Below, in pieces: positions 18,294 to 26,253 of a DNA stretch of 64,000 nucleotides. The stretch spans positions 1,612,001 to 1,676,000 of the forward strand of contig OZ242183.1 of assembly GCA_965205925.1 (NCBI GenBank), read 5' to 3'. Each line of letters begins with the position of its first letter. Within the stretch, counting starts at the first letter, position 1. This DNA is from CAYRJD01 sp965205925. GTDB lineage: Bacteria; Actinomycetota; Acidimicrobiia; Acidimicrobiales; Poriferisodalaceae. Under the pieces are notes generated by a model that saw nothing but the letters and a program-made list of their open reading frames with translations, was not told the origin of the DNA and did no database searches. A program made the translations under genes and the position numbers.

Positions 18294-18373
18294 TTCCTCC
18301 GCTGGCATTACCCAGATCAGGTGCTCGGGTCGACGGCAATCTGCCGCCCTCTCAGCCTTTTAAGGCTCCCCGG
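18294..18373 (-). promoter_or_regulatory. TPP riboswitch (THI element) controlling thiBPQ
   Basis: Read on the minus strand, the element begins GGGGAGCC, continues with GGCTGAGAGGG (the conserved CUGAGA core), and ends CCTGATCTGGGTAATGCC followed by AGCGGAGGA. These are the two conserved halves of the thiamine-pyrophosphate aptamer. The final GGAGGA doubles as the Shine-Dalgarno site of thiB, so TPP binding should hide it and block translation, the usual mode in GC-rich and Gram-negative-like leaders. Confidence 0.96.
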
Positions 18374-18427
18374 TTTTGTTTTAAATGCGGCGTTGCTGCG
18401 CCACACAGAAATCCTACCTGAGATTGG

Positions 18428-19471
18428 TTATCTGAGGATGGGCGCGGTTGATATTTGCTCCAACAGGGCTAGTTCATCGCCCGCTAGATATCTGACCTTT
18501 CCTGCGATTTCGCTCAAAGGCCGTAATGCCATCCCGGTTGAATGCAGGCCCACCATCACGCCTTGCTCGCCTTCGAGCAAAACCTCAACAGCTCTAGCGC
18601 CTAAACGACTACCCAGCAGGCGGTCTGCAGCAGTAGGCGGGCCACCTCGTTGGATGTGACCTAGCACGGTGGTGCGCACCTCAAACCCGGTGCGTTTTGC
18701 TAGTTGGTCGGCCACCAGTCTTCCTACACCACCAGGCACTCGGCCGCCCCATTCGTCAGCAACTTCAATGATTTGTTCACTGCCTTCGCTAGCAACCCCC
18801 GCTCCTTCGGCCACGACAACGATTGAGGCACTGCGGCTGTTGTCATGTCGAGCGATTATGCGCTGCGCTATCTCATCAATGTCAACGGGAGCTTCCGGAA
18901 CAAGAATGGCCGCGGCTCCCCCGGCTATCCCCGCCCCAGCAGCGATGTGACCCGTGTGTCGACCCATCACTTCCAAAATCATCAACCGGTCGTGAGATTC
19001 TGCGGTGGTGTGAAGTCGATCAACGGCTTCGGTGGCGACATTCAAAGCGGTGTCAAAACCGATGCAAACGTCTGTTCCGGCGACGTCGTTATCGATGGTT
19101 TTTGGCACGGCTACTACTGGAAACCCTGCGGACGCAATTTGCTCGGTGGTTACGAGAGTTCCTTCTCCGCCGATTGCAATAAGGGCTTCAACACCATCCG
19201 CGGTGAACTGTTTGATGAGTGGTTCTGGTCCACCTTCAACTAGGCGACGTGAGCTGCGGGAGGTACCAAGCATCGTTCCGCCGCGTGGCAGCGTGCCGCG
19301 CACAGTTTCAGGGTTGAGTTCAATCGAGTCTGCTTCAAGCACGCCCTTAAAGCCGCTCTTGTATCCAAGCACACTGCTACTCAAACGATGGCCTGCAATT
19401 CTGACAATCGCTCGTATAGCGGCGTTTAGTCCTGCGCAGTCACCACCACCTGTTAGCACGGCTATACGCAT
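18428..19471 (-). CDS. pfkA: 6-phosphofructokinase
   Basis: Phosphorylates fructose 6-phosphate in glycolysis; 347 residues. The phosphate-binding loop is TGGGDCAGLN near the N-terminus, the second loop is IGGEGT near residue 98, and the catalytic motif is PKTIDNDVAGTD. Gly after the acid in GGEGT is the residue typical of ATP users, while Lys in PKTIDND is shared with pyrophosphate users. This mixed pair is known in actinobacterial ATP-dependent enzymes, so ATP is the more likely donor. MEVMGRHTGHIA is also conserved (seen here as LEVMGRHTGHIA). The transporter operon with its riboswitch lies directly downstream. Confidence 0.93.
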   Translation of the reverse strand: MRIAVLTGGGDCAGLNAAIRAIVRIAGHRLSSSVLGYKSGFKGVLEADSIELNPETVRGTLPRGGTMLGTSRSSRRLVEGGPEPLIKQFTADGVEALIAIGGEGTLVTTEQIASAGFPVVAVPKTIDNDVAGTDVCIGFDTALNVATEAVDRLHTTAESHDRLMILEVMGRHTGHIAAGAGIAGGAAAILVPEAPVDIDEIAQRIIARHDNSRSASIVVVAEGAGVASEGSEQIIEVADEWGGRVPGGVGRLVADQLAKRTGFEVRTTVLGHIQRGGPPTAADRLLGSRLGARAVEVLLEGEQGVMVGLHSTGMALRPLSEIAGKVRYLAGDELALLEQISTAPILR

Positions 19472-19512
19472 TTCCTAGATGGTATGAGCTGGTAAGGCCG
19501 TGGCAATCAGAG

Positions 19513-19586
19513 TGGGCGATACAGGATTCGAACCTGTGACCTCTTGCGTGTCGAGCAAGCGCGCTAACCAACTGCGCCAATCGCCC
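19513..19586 (-). tRNA. tRNA-Val (anticodon GAC)
   Basis: A cloverleaf of 74 bases folds on the minus strand: acceptor GGGCGAT/ATCGCCC, D arm with AGTTGGTTAGC, anticodon stem CTTGC/GCAAG around loop TCGACAC giving anticodon GAC, and T arm with GGTTCGAATCC. CCA is not encoded. Confidence 0.96.
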
Positions 19587-19671
19587 CAGAGGGTTTCTCA
19601 AACGCTAACAACACCAGGGCTACAACACTGCTACAGCAAGATGCGATGATGATGCAATAGTGCTGCAGGCG

Positions 19672-19742
19672 AGGCGGAGACCGGATTCGAACCGGCGTAC
19701 ACGGCTTTGCAGGCCGCTGCCTAACCACTCGGCCACTCCGCC
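19672..19742 (-). tRNA. tRNA-Cys (anticodon GCA)
   Basis: A cloverleaf of 71 bases on the minus strand with acceptor GGCGGAG/CTCCGCC, D arm GCCGAGTGGTTAGGC, anticodon loop containing CTGCAAA (anticodon GCA) and T arm CCGGTTCGAATCCGG. Discriminator base is U, as usual for tRNA-Cys. Confidence 0.96.
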
Positions 19743-19827
19743 AGATGCGCTAGCCAACGGTAGCCATTGGCTCATACTCCCAGACAAGCTAACCAGCGAA
19801 GCCGGTTAGTGGCTGAGTCAAAATCAG

Positions 19828-20787
19828 CTATTCAGTAGCGGGACGTCTCCCAAACTCTTTGAAGGTGTCGCCGATGGAGGTCTGCACCGAAGCTAAATCC
19901 TTACGACCTTCTTTTAGTCGCGGAGCTATTCGCGCTAGGTCTTCAACAGTCCAACGCCCATCGGTTGCAACTACGTCTTCGTTGGCTAGCGACCAGCCTC
20001 CGTACAAGCCAACCTCATTGCCGCCAACGTGAAACACACCGCCAGTAAACGGGCAGTCCGCAGTTGCCAGATATGCAACGAGCGGACTGACGTTGGCTGG
20101 ATCGTAAACGTCGAACTCGCCCGGATCTTCGGGTGCTGCCACTACCTCTTCTAGGCCAGGGGTCTGCAAAGTCAGCCGCGTGCGCGCAATCGGAGCCAGG
20201 CAGTTCACACGCACTCCATAGCGAGACAGCTCTCCGGCTGCCACCAGACTCATCGCTGCGATGCCCGCCTTGGCTCCTGCATAGTTGAACTGGCCGAGGT
20301 TGCCGAGCATGGCGCCGGAGGCTGTGTTGATGATTGAGGCATTTACCTCTTTACCGGCCTTGGTTTGTTCTCGCCAATATGCCGCGGCCCAACGTGTTGG
20401 ACAGAAGTGTCCTTTCATGTGAACGTCTATCACCGCATCCCATTCCGGTTCAGTCATATTGACAATCACTCGATCTCGCAGAATGCCTGCATTGTTCACC
20501 AGCACGTGCAGATCGCCAAACGTCTCCACCGCCAGGTTCACCATGCGCTGCGCGCCTTCCCAATCGGTTACTGAGTCGTTGCTAGCAACCGCTTCTCCGC
20601 CCATGTCTTTGATTTCTTGCACGACCTCTGCCGCGGGTCCAGCGTCTTCACCGGTTCCGTCGGTTGTTCCTCCAAGGTCGTTCACGACGATCTTTGCACC
20701 TTCGGCTGCCATCTGTAGCGAGTGCTCTCGCCCTATGCCTCGTCCTGCGCCTGTGATCAGCACAATACGTCCGTCTAATGAACCCAT
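19828..20787 (-). CDS. Short-chain dehydrogenase (peroxisomal HSD17B4-like)
   Basis: A 319-residue NAD(P)-dependent SDR. The cofactor loop is TGAGRGIGREH, then NNAG, catalytic Ser in NTASGAMLGN and the Tyr/Lys pair in YAGAKAG. The long NDLGGTTDGTG insertion after strand 2 matches the (3R)-hydroxyacyl-CoA dehydrogenase domain of multifunctional enzyme 2, so a role in fatty acyl-CoA or steroid metabolism is likely. The frame extends upstream to 20907 into the tRNA-Gly gene; the ATG at 20787, preceded by GAGGGAGAG, is the sensible start. It lies between tRNA genes and is probably transcribed alone. Confidence 0.9.
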   Translation of the reverse strand: MGSLDGRIVLITGAGRGIGREHSLQMAAEGAKIVVNDLGGTTDGTGEDAGPAAEVVQEIKDMGGEAVASNDSVTDWEGAQRMVNLAVETFGDLHVLVNNAGILRDRVIVNMTEPEWDAVIDVHMKGHFCPTRWAAAYWREQTKAGKEVNASIINTASGAMLGNLGQFNYAGAKAGIAAMSLVAAGELSRYGVRVNCLAPIARTRLTLQTPGLEEVVAAPEDPGEFDVYDPANVSPLVAYLATADCPFTGGVFHVGGNEVGLYGGWSLANEDVVATDGRWTVEDLARIAPRLKEGRKDLASVQTSIGDTFKEFGRRPATE

Positions 20788-20866
20788 GCGGTTCTCTCCC
20801 TCTTCGTTTGAGATTGGCAAACTGCTAATTAGCTCACAACCGTTTAGCAGCCAGCAAATTAGTTGA

Positions 20867-20939
20867 GCGGATGACCGGGTTCGAACCGGCGACCTCAACC
20901 TTGGCAAGGTTGCGCTCTACCAACTGAGCTACATCCGCT
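20867..20939 (-). tRNA. tRNA-Gly (anticodon GCC)
   Basis: A 73-base cloverleaf on the minus strand: acceptor GCGGATG/CATCCGC, D arm AGCTCAGTTGGTAGAGC, anticodon loop TTGCCAA (anticodon GCC) and T arm CCGGTTCGAACCCGG. Confidence 0.96.
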
Positions 20940-20989
20940 AGCGACCCAAAAGCTACCAAGACCAACAGCCGGCCTGTCTGGTGAGTTGG

Positions 20990-21223
20990 TTAGTCGTCCG
21001 TCTTGTCGGCGGGCCGAAGATCGATACTCAAGGTGAGAATGCCGTCTTCCAATTTTGGTTTTGCGGCGGCGATCATTGAGTAGTCCATGTAGTCATTCTC
21101 AGCCTGCTCGATAAACAAGCGTCGCTCTTCTCCACCAACCGCTGGCAAGTTCCGTTTGCGTACAGCTTCGGCTCGCTCTAAGAAGCGTTTGATCATCTCT
21201 TCGGGGTCAAACTGGTCGGCCAC
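20990..21223 (-). CDS. Conserved small hypothetical protein (77 aa)
   Basis: A short acidic/basic soluble protein beginning MADQFDPEEMIKRFLERAEA, mostly helical in its first half with a C-terminal EDGILTLSIDLRP strand-like part. It resembles small actinobacterial proteins of unknown function that share the DPEEMIKRF opening. The GTG start follows GCGAGGT at good spacing, which supports translation. It overlaps the end of the small membrane-protein frame upstream by 17 bases and may be the last gene of the metX transcription unit. No function can be assigned. Confidence 0.7.
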   Translation of the reverse strand: MADQFDPEEMIKRFLERAEAVRKRNLPAVGGEERRLFIEQAENDYMDYSMIAAAKPKLEDGILTLSIDLRPADKTDD

Positions 21224-21416
21224 GTGCTACCTCGCATTCTTGCTTGCTGGAGTGGGAAGGCTTAGATCTGCGCAAGACCATCAAGAAGCTGGCTGCGCTA
21301 GCCAAAGTCAAGATCACCATTACAGCCACCGCTAGCCACCACAACCAAATGCCTGAGCTGACCGACTCACTGGCTAGCAGTCCGGCCGGGTTCATCGTTA
21401 TGGCTAGATGATGCAT
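21207..21416 (-). CDS. Putative small single-span membrane protein (69 aa)
   Basis: A short frame placed 6 bases after the metX stop and overlapping the next small gene. It contains one clear hydrophobic segment, WLWWLAVAVMVILTLASAA, followed by basic residues RRSKPS, which suggests an N-out, C-in single-pass protein. The start is the ATG at 21416 or an in-frame ATG seven codons later (MNPAG). No family is recognised. Support comes from position within the operon and the transmembrane pattern; it could be a chance frame. Confidence 0.45.
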   Translation of the reverse strand: MHHLAITMNPAGLLASESVSSGIWLWWLAVAVMVILTLASAASFLMVLRRSKPSHSSKQECEVARGRPV

Positions 21417-21422
21417 GAGCGC

Positions 21423-22634
21423 TTAGGCGCCATCGCTGCGTTTAGTTGCCTCATCGATAAAGCGACCCATCGGCGGACCAACTTGACCAGGTTCGGTGAG
21501 AAACCCGTCGTGGCCGTTGTCGCTATCGATGTCAACGTGTTCTACTGGTACTTGATCAACCAATGCGTCGACGATGCGCAGTTGCTGACTGCGCGGGTAC
21601 AAAAAGTCACTACTCACGCTCATGGTGAGCGTCGGTGCTTGTATGCGCTTCAACGCGGCATCGATACTGACACGGCCACGGCCGATGTCGTGAAGATCCA
21701 TGCACTTGTTGAGCACCAAGTAGGTGTTTGCATCGAAGCGTTCGCACAGTCTGCGGCCGTTGTGGTCTAGGTAGCTCTCAACGTCAAAACGCTGCTTAAA
21801 GTTAAACGGGTGCAGGGCTTCTTGAGTCTTTCGATCAAAGCGCCTCGTGAACTCATCGTTTGAGCGATAGTGAATCATGCCGATACGGCGCGCATTAATG
21901 AGCCCTCTGTGCGGCCCTTCCCCGTCGGGTGCGTCGTAGTAGTTACCGCCTGCAAAAGCTGGATCGTCCTTTATGGCGTGCCGTCCAACCGCGCTCCAGG
22001 CGATCTGTTGAGCGGTAGCTGCTGCGGTCGAGGCGATCACTACACAAGCTCCAAGACGGGAGGGATGCATTACCGCCCATTCCAAAGACTGCATTCCGCC
22101 CATTGAGCCGCCTACGACGGCTGCCCAGCGAGTAATGCCCAAATGGTTAGCCAGCGCGGCTTGTGATCGCACCAGATCACGTATCGACACAACCGGGAAA
22201 TCGGTGCCGTACCGCAGTCCGGTTTGTGGATTTATGGACGCTGGCCCAGTTGAACCTTGGCAGCCTCCCAGTGCGTTAGCGCACACCACAAAGTAGCGAT
22301 CGGTATCAAGTGCTCGGCCTTGTCCGATGAAATCGTTCCACCAGCCGTCGGTCAGTTGACCAGGTGGGTCCGCTGGCCCGTGAGCATGTGCGTCTCCGGT
22401 GAGAGCGTGGCAAACCAGGATTGCGTTTGAACCAGCGGCGTCAAGTTCGCCCCAAGTTTCGTAAGCGACAACAGGGTCATGTAGAACCGCGCCACCTTCG
22501 AGGCTGAACGGAATGTTCGGCGACAGCTTAAAAAACTTGCGATCAGCAGCTGGTAAACCCGGGTGCCAAGCTCCCGAAGCGGGAAGCTTGGCTCTGTCCT
22601 TAGGGGAATCCTCAGAGGCCTTGCTGTTCACCAC
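21423..22634 (-). CDS. metX: Homoserine O-acetyltransferase
   Basis: Transfers an acetyl (or succinyl) group from CoA to homoserine, the first committed step of methionine synthesis; 403 residues, alpha/beta-hydrolase fold. The nucleophile elbow is VGGSMGGMQSLEW with catalytic Ser, the Asp follows in VSSDFLYP, and the His is in DSDNGHDGFL near the C-terminus. The oxyanion region VCHALTGDAHA is also typical. The start is GTG, 2 bases after the helicase stop, so the two are cotranscribed. The 5' coding part contains a strong hairpin. Confidence 0.94.
   Translation of the reverse strand: MVNSKASEDSPKDRAKLPASGAWHPGLPAADRKFFKLSPNIPFSLEGGAVLHDPVVAYETWGELDAAGSNAILVCHALTGDAHAHGPADPPGQLTDGWWNDFIGQGRALDTDRYFVVCANALGGCQGSTGPASINPQTGLRYGTDFPVVSIRDLVRSQAALANHLGITRWAAVVGGSMGGMQSLEWAVMHPSRLGACVVIASTAAATAQQIAWSAVGRHAIKDDPAFAGGNYYDAPDGEGPHRGLINARRIGMIHYRSNDEFTRRFDRKTQEALHPFNFKQRFDVESYLDHNGRRLCERFDANTYLVLNKCMDLHDIGRGRVSIDAALKRIQAPTLTMSVSSDFLYPRSQQLRIVDALVDQVPVEHVDIDSDNGHDGFLTEPGQVGPPMGRFIDEATKRSDGA
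22565..22592 (-). other. Strong hairpin inside the metX 5' coding region
   Basis: Arms GCCAAGCTcCCG-type: GCCAAGCT+CCCG and CGGG+AGCTTGGC pair over 12 bp with a single extra A and a 3-base loop, covering roughly codons 15-23 of metX. No T tract follows. It could modulate translation or transcription elongation. Confidence 0.5.
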
Positions 22635-22636
22635 GG

Positions 22637-23863
22637 TTAGCTCCGAATAGCTGGGACGACCTGTTTAGCGTTAGCGGAAATTTTGCTTGTGGCACCTACT
22701 AGTGGGTTAGCGCCCTTTGCCCAGGCTGAAACGTCGTCCAATCGGTCATCGCTGGAAAACACCACCTCTACTGGCAGTTTTAGTCCAAGGCGGCGTTGCA
22801 GGCTCCGCACCTCTAGTTCTTCATCCCACAAAAACAGTGTTACTGCGGTGCCCGAGCGGCCGGCGCGAGCTGTGCGGCCAGATCGGTGAAGATATGTCTT
22901 GTGATCTGACGATGGTTGAAAATGGATAACCACTTCAACATCATCGATATGCAACCCACGCGCGGCCACATCCGTTGCAACCAGTGCTTTCAACTCCCCC
23001 TGGGCGAAAGCTTTCAGAGCCGACTCACGCTTGCGTTGCGGTAGATCACCATGGATTGCCCCTACGGCAACACCGTCTTCGCTTAACGATCGTGCAAGCC
23101 TGTCTACGCCATGCTTTGTGCGCGCGAACACCAGAGTTCGCTGGGTGCTGGCGATGATGCGAGCGGTCACTCGTACGCGATCCATCTTGTGTACCGACAA
23201 GAACAAGTGTGACATTTCCGACACGTTGATTTTCTGCTCTCCGACCTCGCAAAAAGCAGGGTCACTTAGGTGACGGCGTACAAGCGCATCGATAACACCG
23301 TCGAGCGTGGCCGAGAAAAGCAGTGTCTGATGCTTTTTGGTTAGCCGGCGTAGCAACCATTCCACCTGCGGCAAGAAGCCTCGGCTGGCCAGCTCGTCGG
23401 CTTCGTCAATTACTACTCGTTCAATGTGTTCGATATCAAGCACCTTGCGGTCGATGAGGTCGATGAGTCGTCCGGGCGTTGCGATGATCACGTCGGTGCC
23501 TTTGCCGACTTCACGAATCTGTCGCTCCATGTTGGTGCCGCCATAAACAGCATGCGAACGCAAGCCAGTGACCTTTGCTAACGGCTCTATCACCGCGGCA
23601 ACTTGGTTGGCTAGCTCACGCGTTGGCGTAAGTATGAGTGTGGTTGGATTTCCGTCAGTGGAAGGCTTGGTGTGCGCAAGCATCGGCAAGCTGAAGGCCA
23701 ATGTTTTGCCAGAACCAGTTTTGGCTTTACCGCATACGTCTCGCCCTGCGAGAGCGTCTGCGATGGTTGCCTGCTGGATCGGAAATGGCTCGACAATTCC
23801 TTGTTCGTCGAGCACATCGCACAGCTCGGACGGAACTCCGAGTTCAGCGAATGTGGTTGTCAC
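22637..23863 (-). CDS. DEAD-box ATP-dependent RNA helicase
   Basis: A 408-residue DEAD-box helicase that remodels RNA using ATP. All core motifs are present: Q motif (FPIQQATI), Walker A AKTGSGKT, PTREL, VIDEADE, SAT, ARTKHGVDRL, VATDVAARGLHIDDV and HRSGRTARAG. The protein stops soon after the helicase core, with a short tail rather than the long basic extension of DeaD or CsdA, so the RNA target is unclear; an RhlE/RhlB-like general role is possible. It leads directly into metX. The 94-base gap to dapE contains imperfect inverted repeats. Confidence 0.94.
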   Translation of the reverse strand: MTTTFAELGVPSELCDVLDEQGIVEPFPIQQATIADALAGRDVCGKAKTGSGKTLAFSLPMLAHTKPSTDGNPTTLILTPTRELANQVAAVIEPLAKVTGLRSHAVYGGTNMERQIREVGKGTDVIIATPGRLIDLIDRKVLDIEHIERVVIDEADELASRGFLPQVEWLLRRLTKKHQTLLFSATLDGVIDALVRRHLSDPAFCEVGEQKINVSEMSHLFLSVHKMDRVRVTARIIASTQRTLVFARTKHGVDRLARSLSEDGVAVGAIHGDLPQRKRESALKAFAQGELKALVATDVAARGLHIDDVEVVIHFQPSSDHKTYLHRSGRTARAGRSGTAVTLFLWDEELEVRSLQRRLGLKLPVEVVFSSDDRLDDVSAWAKGANPLVGATSKISANAKQVVPAIRS

Positions 23864-23957
23864 AGGATTTCTTTCAGGTCACCCTTGAGGGTACAGGCGC
23901 GCTGTGACTTTATGGTGCTGCACTTAGTAACGCAGCAAGGCAAATACAGTGCCGCGC

Positions 23958-25082
23958 CTAAGAATGCAGCAGGGCTAGCAACGCTGCGTGGACGGCTTCG
24001 ATTTCGTTGCGTTGCACAAATTCATTGCGTGTGTGCGCAATGGTGGGATCACCAGCACCAAAGTTGGCAGCCGGGATCCCATGGCTAGCGAAGCGCGCTA
24101 CATCGGTCCAACCGAGCTTGGCGGCAACCGTGAGATTGTTGTCGTTGATTAGCTGTTGCAGCAAAGGATGGTTAAGCGCTGGTAGAGCACCGCGACCGTT
24201 GTCGGTTATTTCGAAGTTATCGCACTCACCAACGATTTCTGCCAGGTAGGCCTCTGCTTCATCCGGAGTGCGATCTGGGGCGTAACGCAAGTTGAGCGTG
24301 AGGGTCGCCTCATCAGGAACGACGTTGCCTGCCACACCGCCGTTAACAGACACGGCTTGGATGGCTTCTCGAAACTCGCAGCCATCTATAACAGGGCGAC
24401 GAGCCTCGTAGGAAGGTTTAGCCAATCCGGGGATTGGTGGCTGCGTTAGCGCCGTGAGCAGTTCGCCTAAACGATGGATGGCATTAACGCCTTTCCACGG
24501 TCTGGCCGTATGGGCACGCTGTCCGCGGTATGTGATCTTGGCGCGCAAAGTGCCTTGACAGCCGGCTTCAAGCATCGCTGACGTCGGCTCTCCAAGCAGA
24601 GCTACATCGCAAGCCAGCAGTTCTGGGACTTGCTCGAATAAGAGCCCAAGCCCGTTGTATTGGTCAGATACTTCCTCGCACTCATAAAAAACAAACGTGA
24701 CATCAAGCTTGGGATCATTAAGTTGGGTAGCTACGGCTAGCTGGGCGGCAAGGCTTCCTTTCATATCGCAGGCGCCGAGTCCATAGAGGCGATCCCCGTC
24801 AATGCGGGCCTTGAGATGGTCAGGATCGTTGACTGCGGCTGGCACGGTGTCGAGATGACCTGCGATCACTAGACGTTGAGGGCGGTCTAGTTGTGTGCGG
24901 GCGATGACGCTGTTGGAGATACGCGTTACTTCGAGCGGTGTGCTAGTCGTGGTTGCTCGTAGCAGTTGCTCAACGTGATCAGCTAGAGCTTTTTCCTCGT
25001 GACTGGGTGACGGAATCGCTACCAGCTCAGCGGCAAGCGCAAGTAAATCCACTTCAACTGAATCGAGCTCGGTTTTAGGCAT
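23958..25082 (-). CDS. dapE: Succinyl-diaminopimelate desuccinylase
   Basis: Zinc-dependent M20 amidohydrolase that removes succinate from N-succinyl-LL-diaminopimelate in lysine and peptidoglycan precursor synthesis; 374 residues from the ATG at 25082. Metal and catalytic positions are visible: IAGHLDTVPA, GLGACDMKGS with bridging Asp, and ECEEVSD with the Glu pair; the dimerisation domain starts near GVNAIHRLGEL. A TTG at 25109 would add nine residues and overlap dapC more. The overlap with dapC indicates cotranscription of successive pathway steps. Confidence 0.92.
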   Translation of the reverse strand: MPKTELDSVEVDLLALAAELVAIPSPSHEEKALADHVEQLLRATTTSTPLEVTRISNSVIARTQLDRPQRLVIAGHLDTVPAAVNDPDHLKARIDGDRLYGLGACDMKGSLAAQLAVATQLNDPKLDVTFVFYECEEVSDQYNGLGLLFEQVPELLACDVALLGEPTSAMLEAGCQGTLRAKITYRGQRAHTARPWKGVNAIHRLGELLTALTQPPIPGLAKPSYEARRPVIDGCEFREAIQAVSVNGGVAGNVVPDEATLTLNLRYAPDRTPDEAEAYLAEIVGECDNFEITDNGRGALPALNHPLLQQLINDNNLTVAAKLGWTDVARFASHGIPAANFGAGDPTIAHTRNEFVQRNEIEAVHAALLALLHS

Positions 25083-26253
25083 GGTTGTTACGGTTGGATC
25101 GTTGCTCAAGCAGTTCTATTTGATCATCCGTTGCCACTGCGGCTATTCGTACGTGGCCGCTCGCGGCTAACCCGAAGAACTCCCCCGGGGCCACGATCAG
25201 ACCGATTTGCGCGGCTAGTTGACGTACAAAAGCCCAGGCATCTCCCCCTGGTGCTGGTACCCAAAGATAGAACCCTCCGCGCGGTAGGTCTGCTTTGACG
25301 TCAAACCGCTCAAGCAATTTGGCCAGGCGCTCAAGGCGGTTGTGATAACGCTCTCGTTGTTTTGCAACGTGATGTTGGTCCGCTAGTGCAGCCACGGCAG
25401 CGGCTTGTGTCGGGCCTGGCACCATAAAGCCAGCATGCTTGCGTACTTCCTTTAAGTAATCGACTAACTCTGCGTCACCCGCGTAGAACCCCACTCTTAC
25501 GCCAGCGAGGTTTGAACGTTTGGAAAGCGAGTGCACCGCAACGATTCCTTGAAAGTGTGTGTCCTGGGAGCCTGTGTCAGAGTTGTGCAAAATGCTTCGT
25601 AGCGGTCCGTCCCAAGTGAACTCGGCATAGCACTCATCGCTAAATACTGGCACCTGGTGATCTCTACCCCATTTAGCGGCCGCGGCAAGATCGTCCAAAC
25701 TTCCGGCCGGATTGCCCGGCGTATTCATCCAAAGCAGCAAGGCGCGCTGTGCGTCATCTGGGCTGATTTGGTCAAGTTGAGGTGACCAGTTTTCGTCAAC
25801 TGGTACGGACACTGCGCGTGCGTTAGCCAGCACCGCTCCCATCTCGTAGCTGGGATAGCTGACGGCCGGATACAAGACGGTGTCTCTATCTGGAGTTCGC
25901 AAGCGCAACCAATGCGGTACGCCCGCTACGAACTCTTTTGAACCAATGGTGGCTGCTACCTGCGTGGCGGGGTCGACACGCACAGCTAGCTCACGTTGTG
26001 CCCAGTCGGAGAATGCCTGACGCAGAGCCAGCGAACCGATCGATGACGGATAACCGGGCTCAGACTTGGAGTTGGCCAATGCATCAACTACTGCCGGCAG
26101 AGGCGGATCGACTGGAGTGCCAACTGACAGATTTACACAACCGCCTTCAAAACGCGCGGCTTGCTCGATGATCGGGTCAAGCAAGTCGTACGGGTAGGAC
26201 GGTGGAACAAATCCCGACTCTGGTTCTGTCTTAGGAGTCAGCATTGATCTCAA
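25075..26253 (-). CDS. dapC: N-succinyldiaminopimelate aminotransferase
   Basis: PLP-dependent class I/II aminotransferase forming N-succinyl-LL-diaminopimelate; 392 residues. The PLP lysine lies in VHSLSKRSNLAGVRVGFYAG, and MNTPGNPAGS and SDECYAEF are typical fold-type I motifs. The start may be the TTG at 26253, which overlaps the hflX stop as TTGA, or the ATG at 26244. The gene overlaps dapE downstream, and together with dapF and dapA in this window it covers much of the succinylase diaminopimelate pathway. Confidence 0.92.
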   Translation of the reverse strand: MRSMLTPKTEPESGFVPPSYPYDLLDPIIEQAARFEGGCVNLSVGTPVDPPLPAVVDALANSKSEPGYPSSIGSLALRQAFSDWAQRELAVRVDPATQVAATIGSKEFVAGVPHWLRLRTPDRDTVLYPAVSYPSYEMGAVLANARAVSVPVDENWSPQLDQISPDDAQRALLLWMNTPGNPAGSLDDLAAAAKWGRDHQVPVFSDECYAEFTWDGPLRSILHNSDTGSQDTHFQGIVAVHSLSKRSNLAGVRVGFYAGDAELVDYLKEVRKHAGFMVPGPTQAAAVAALADQHHVAKQRERYHNRLERLAKLLERFDVKADLPRGGFYLWVPAPGGDAWAFVRQLAAQIGLIVAPGEFFGLAASGHVRIAAVATDDQIELLEQRSNRNNHA

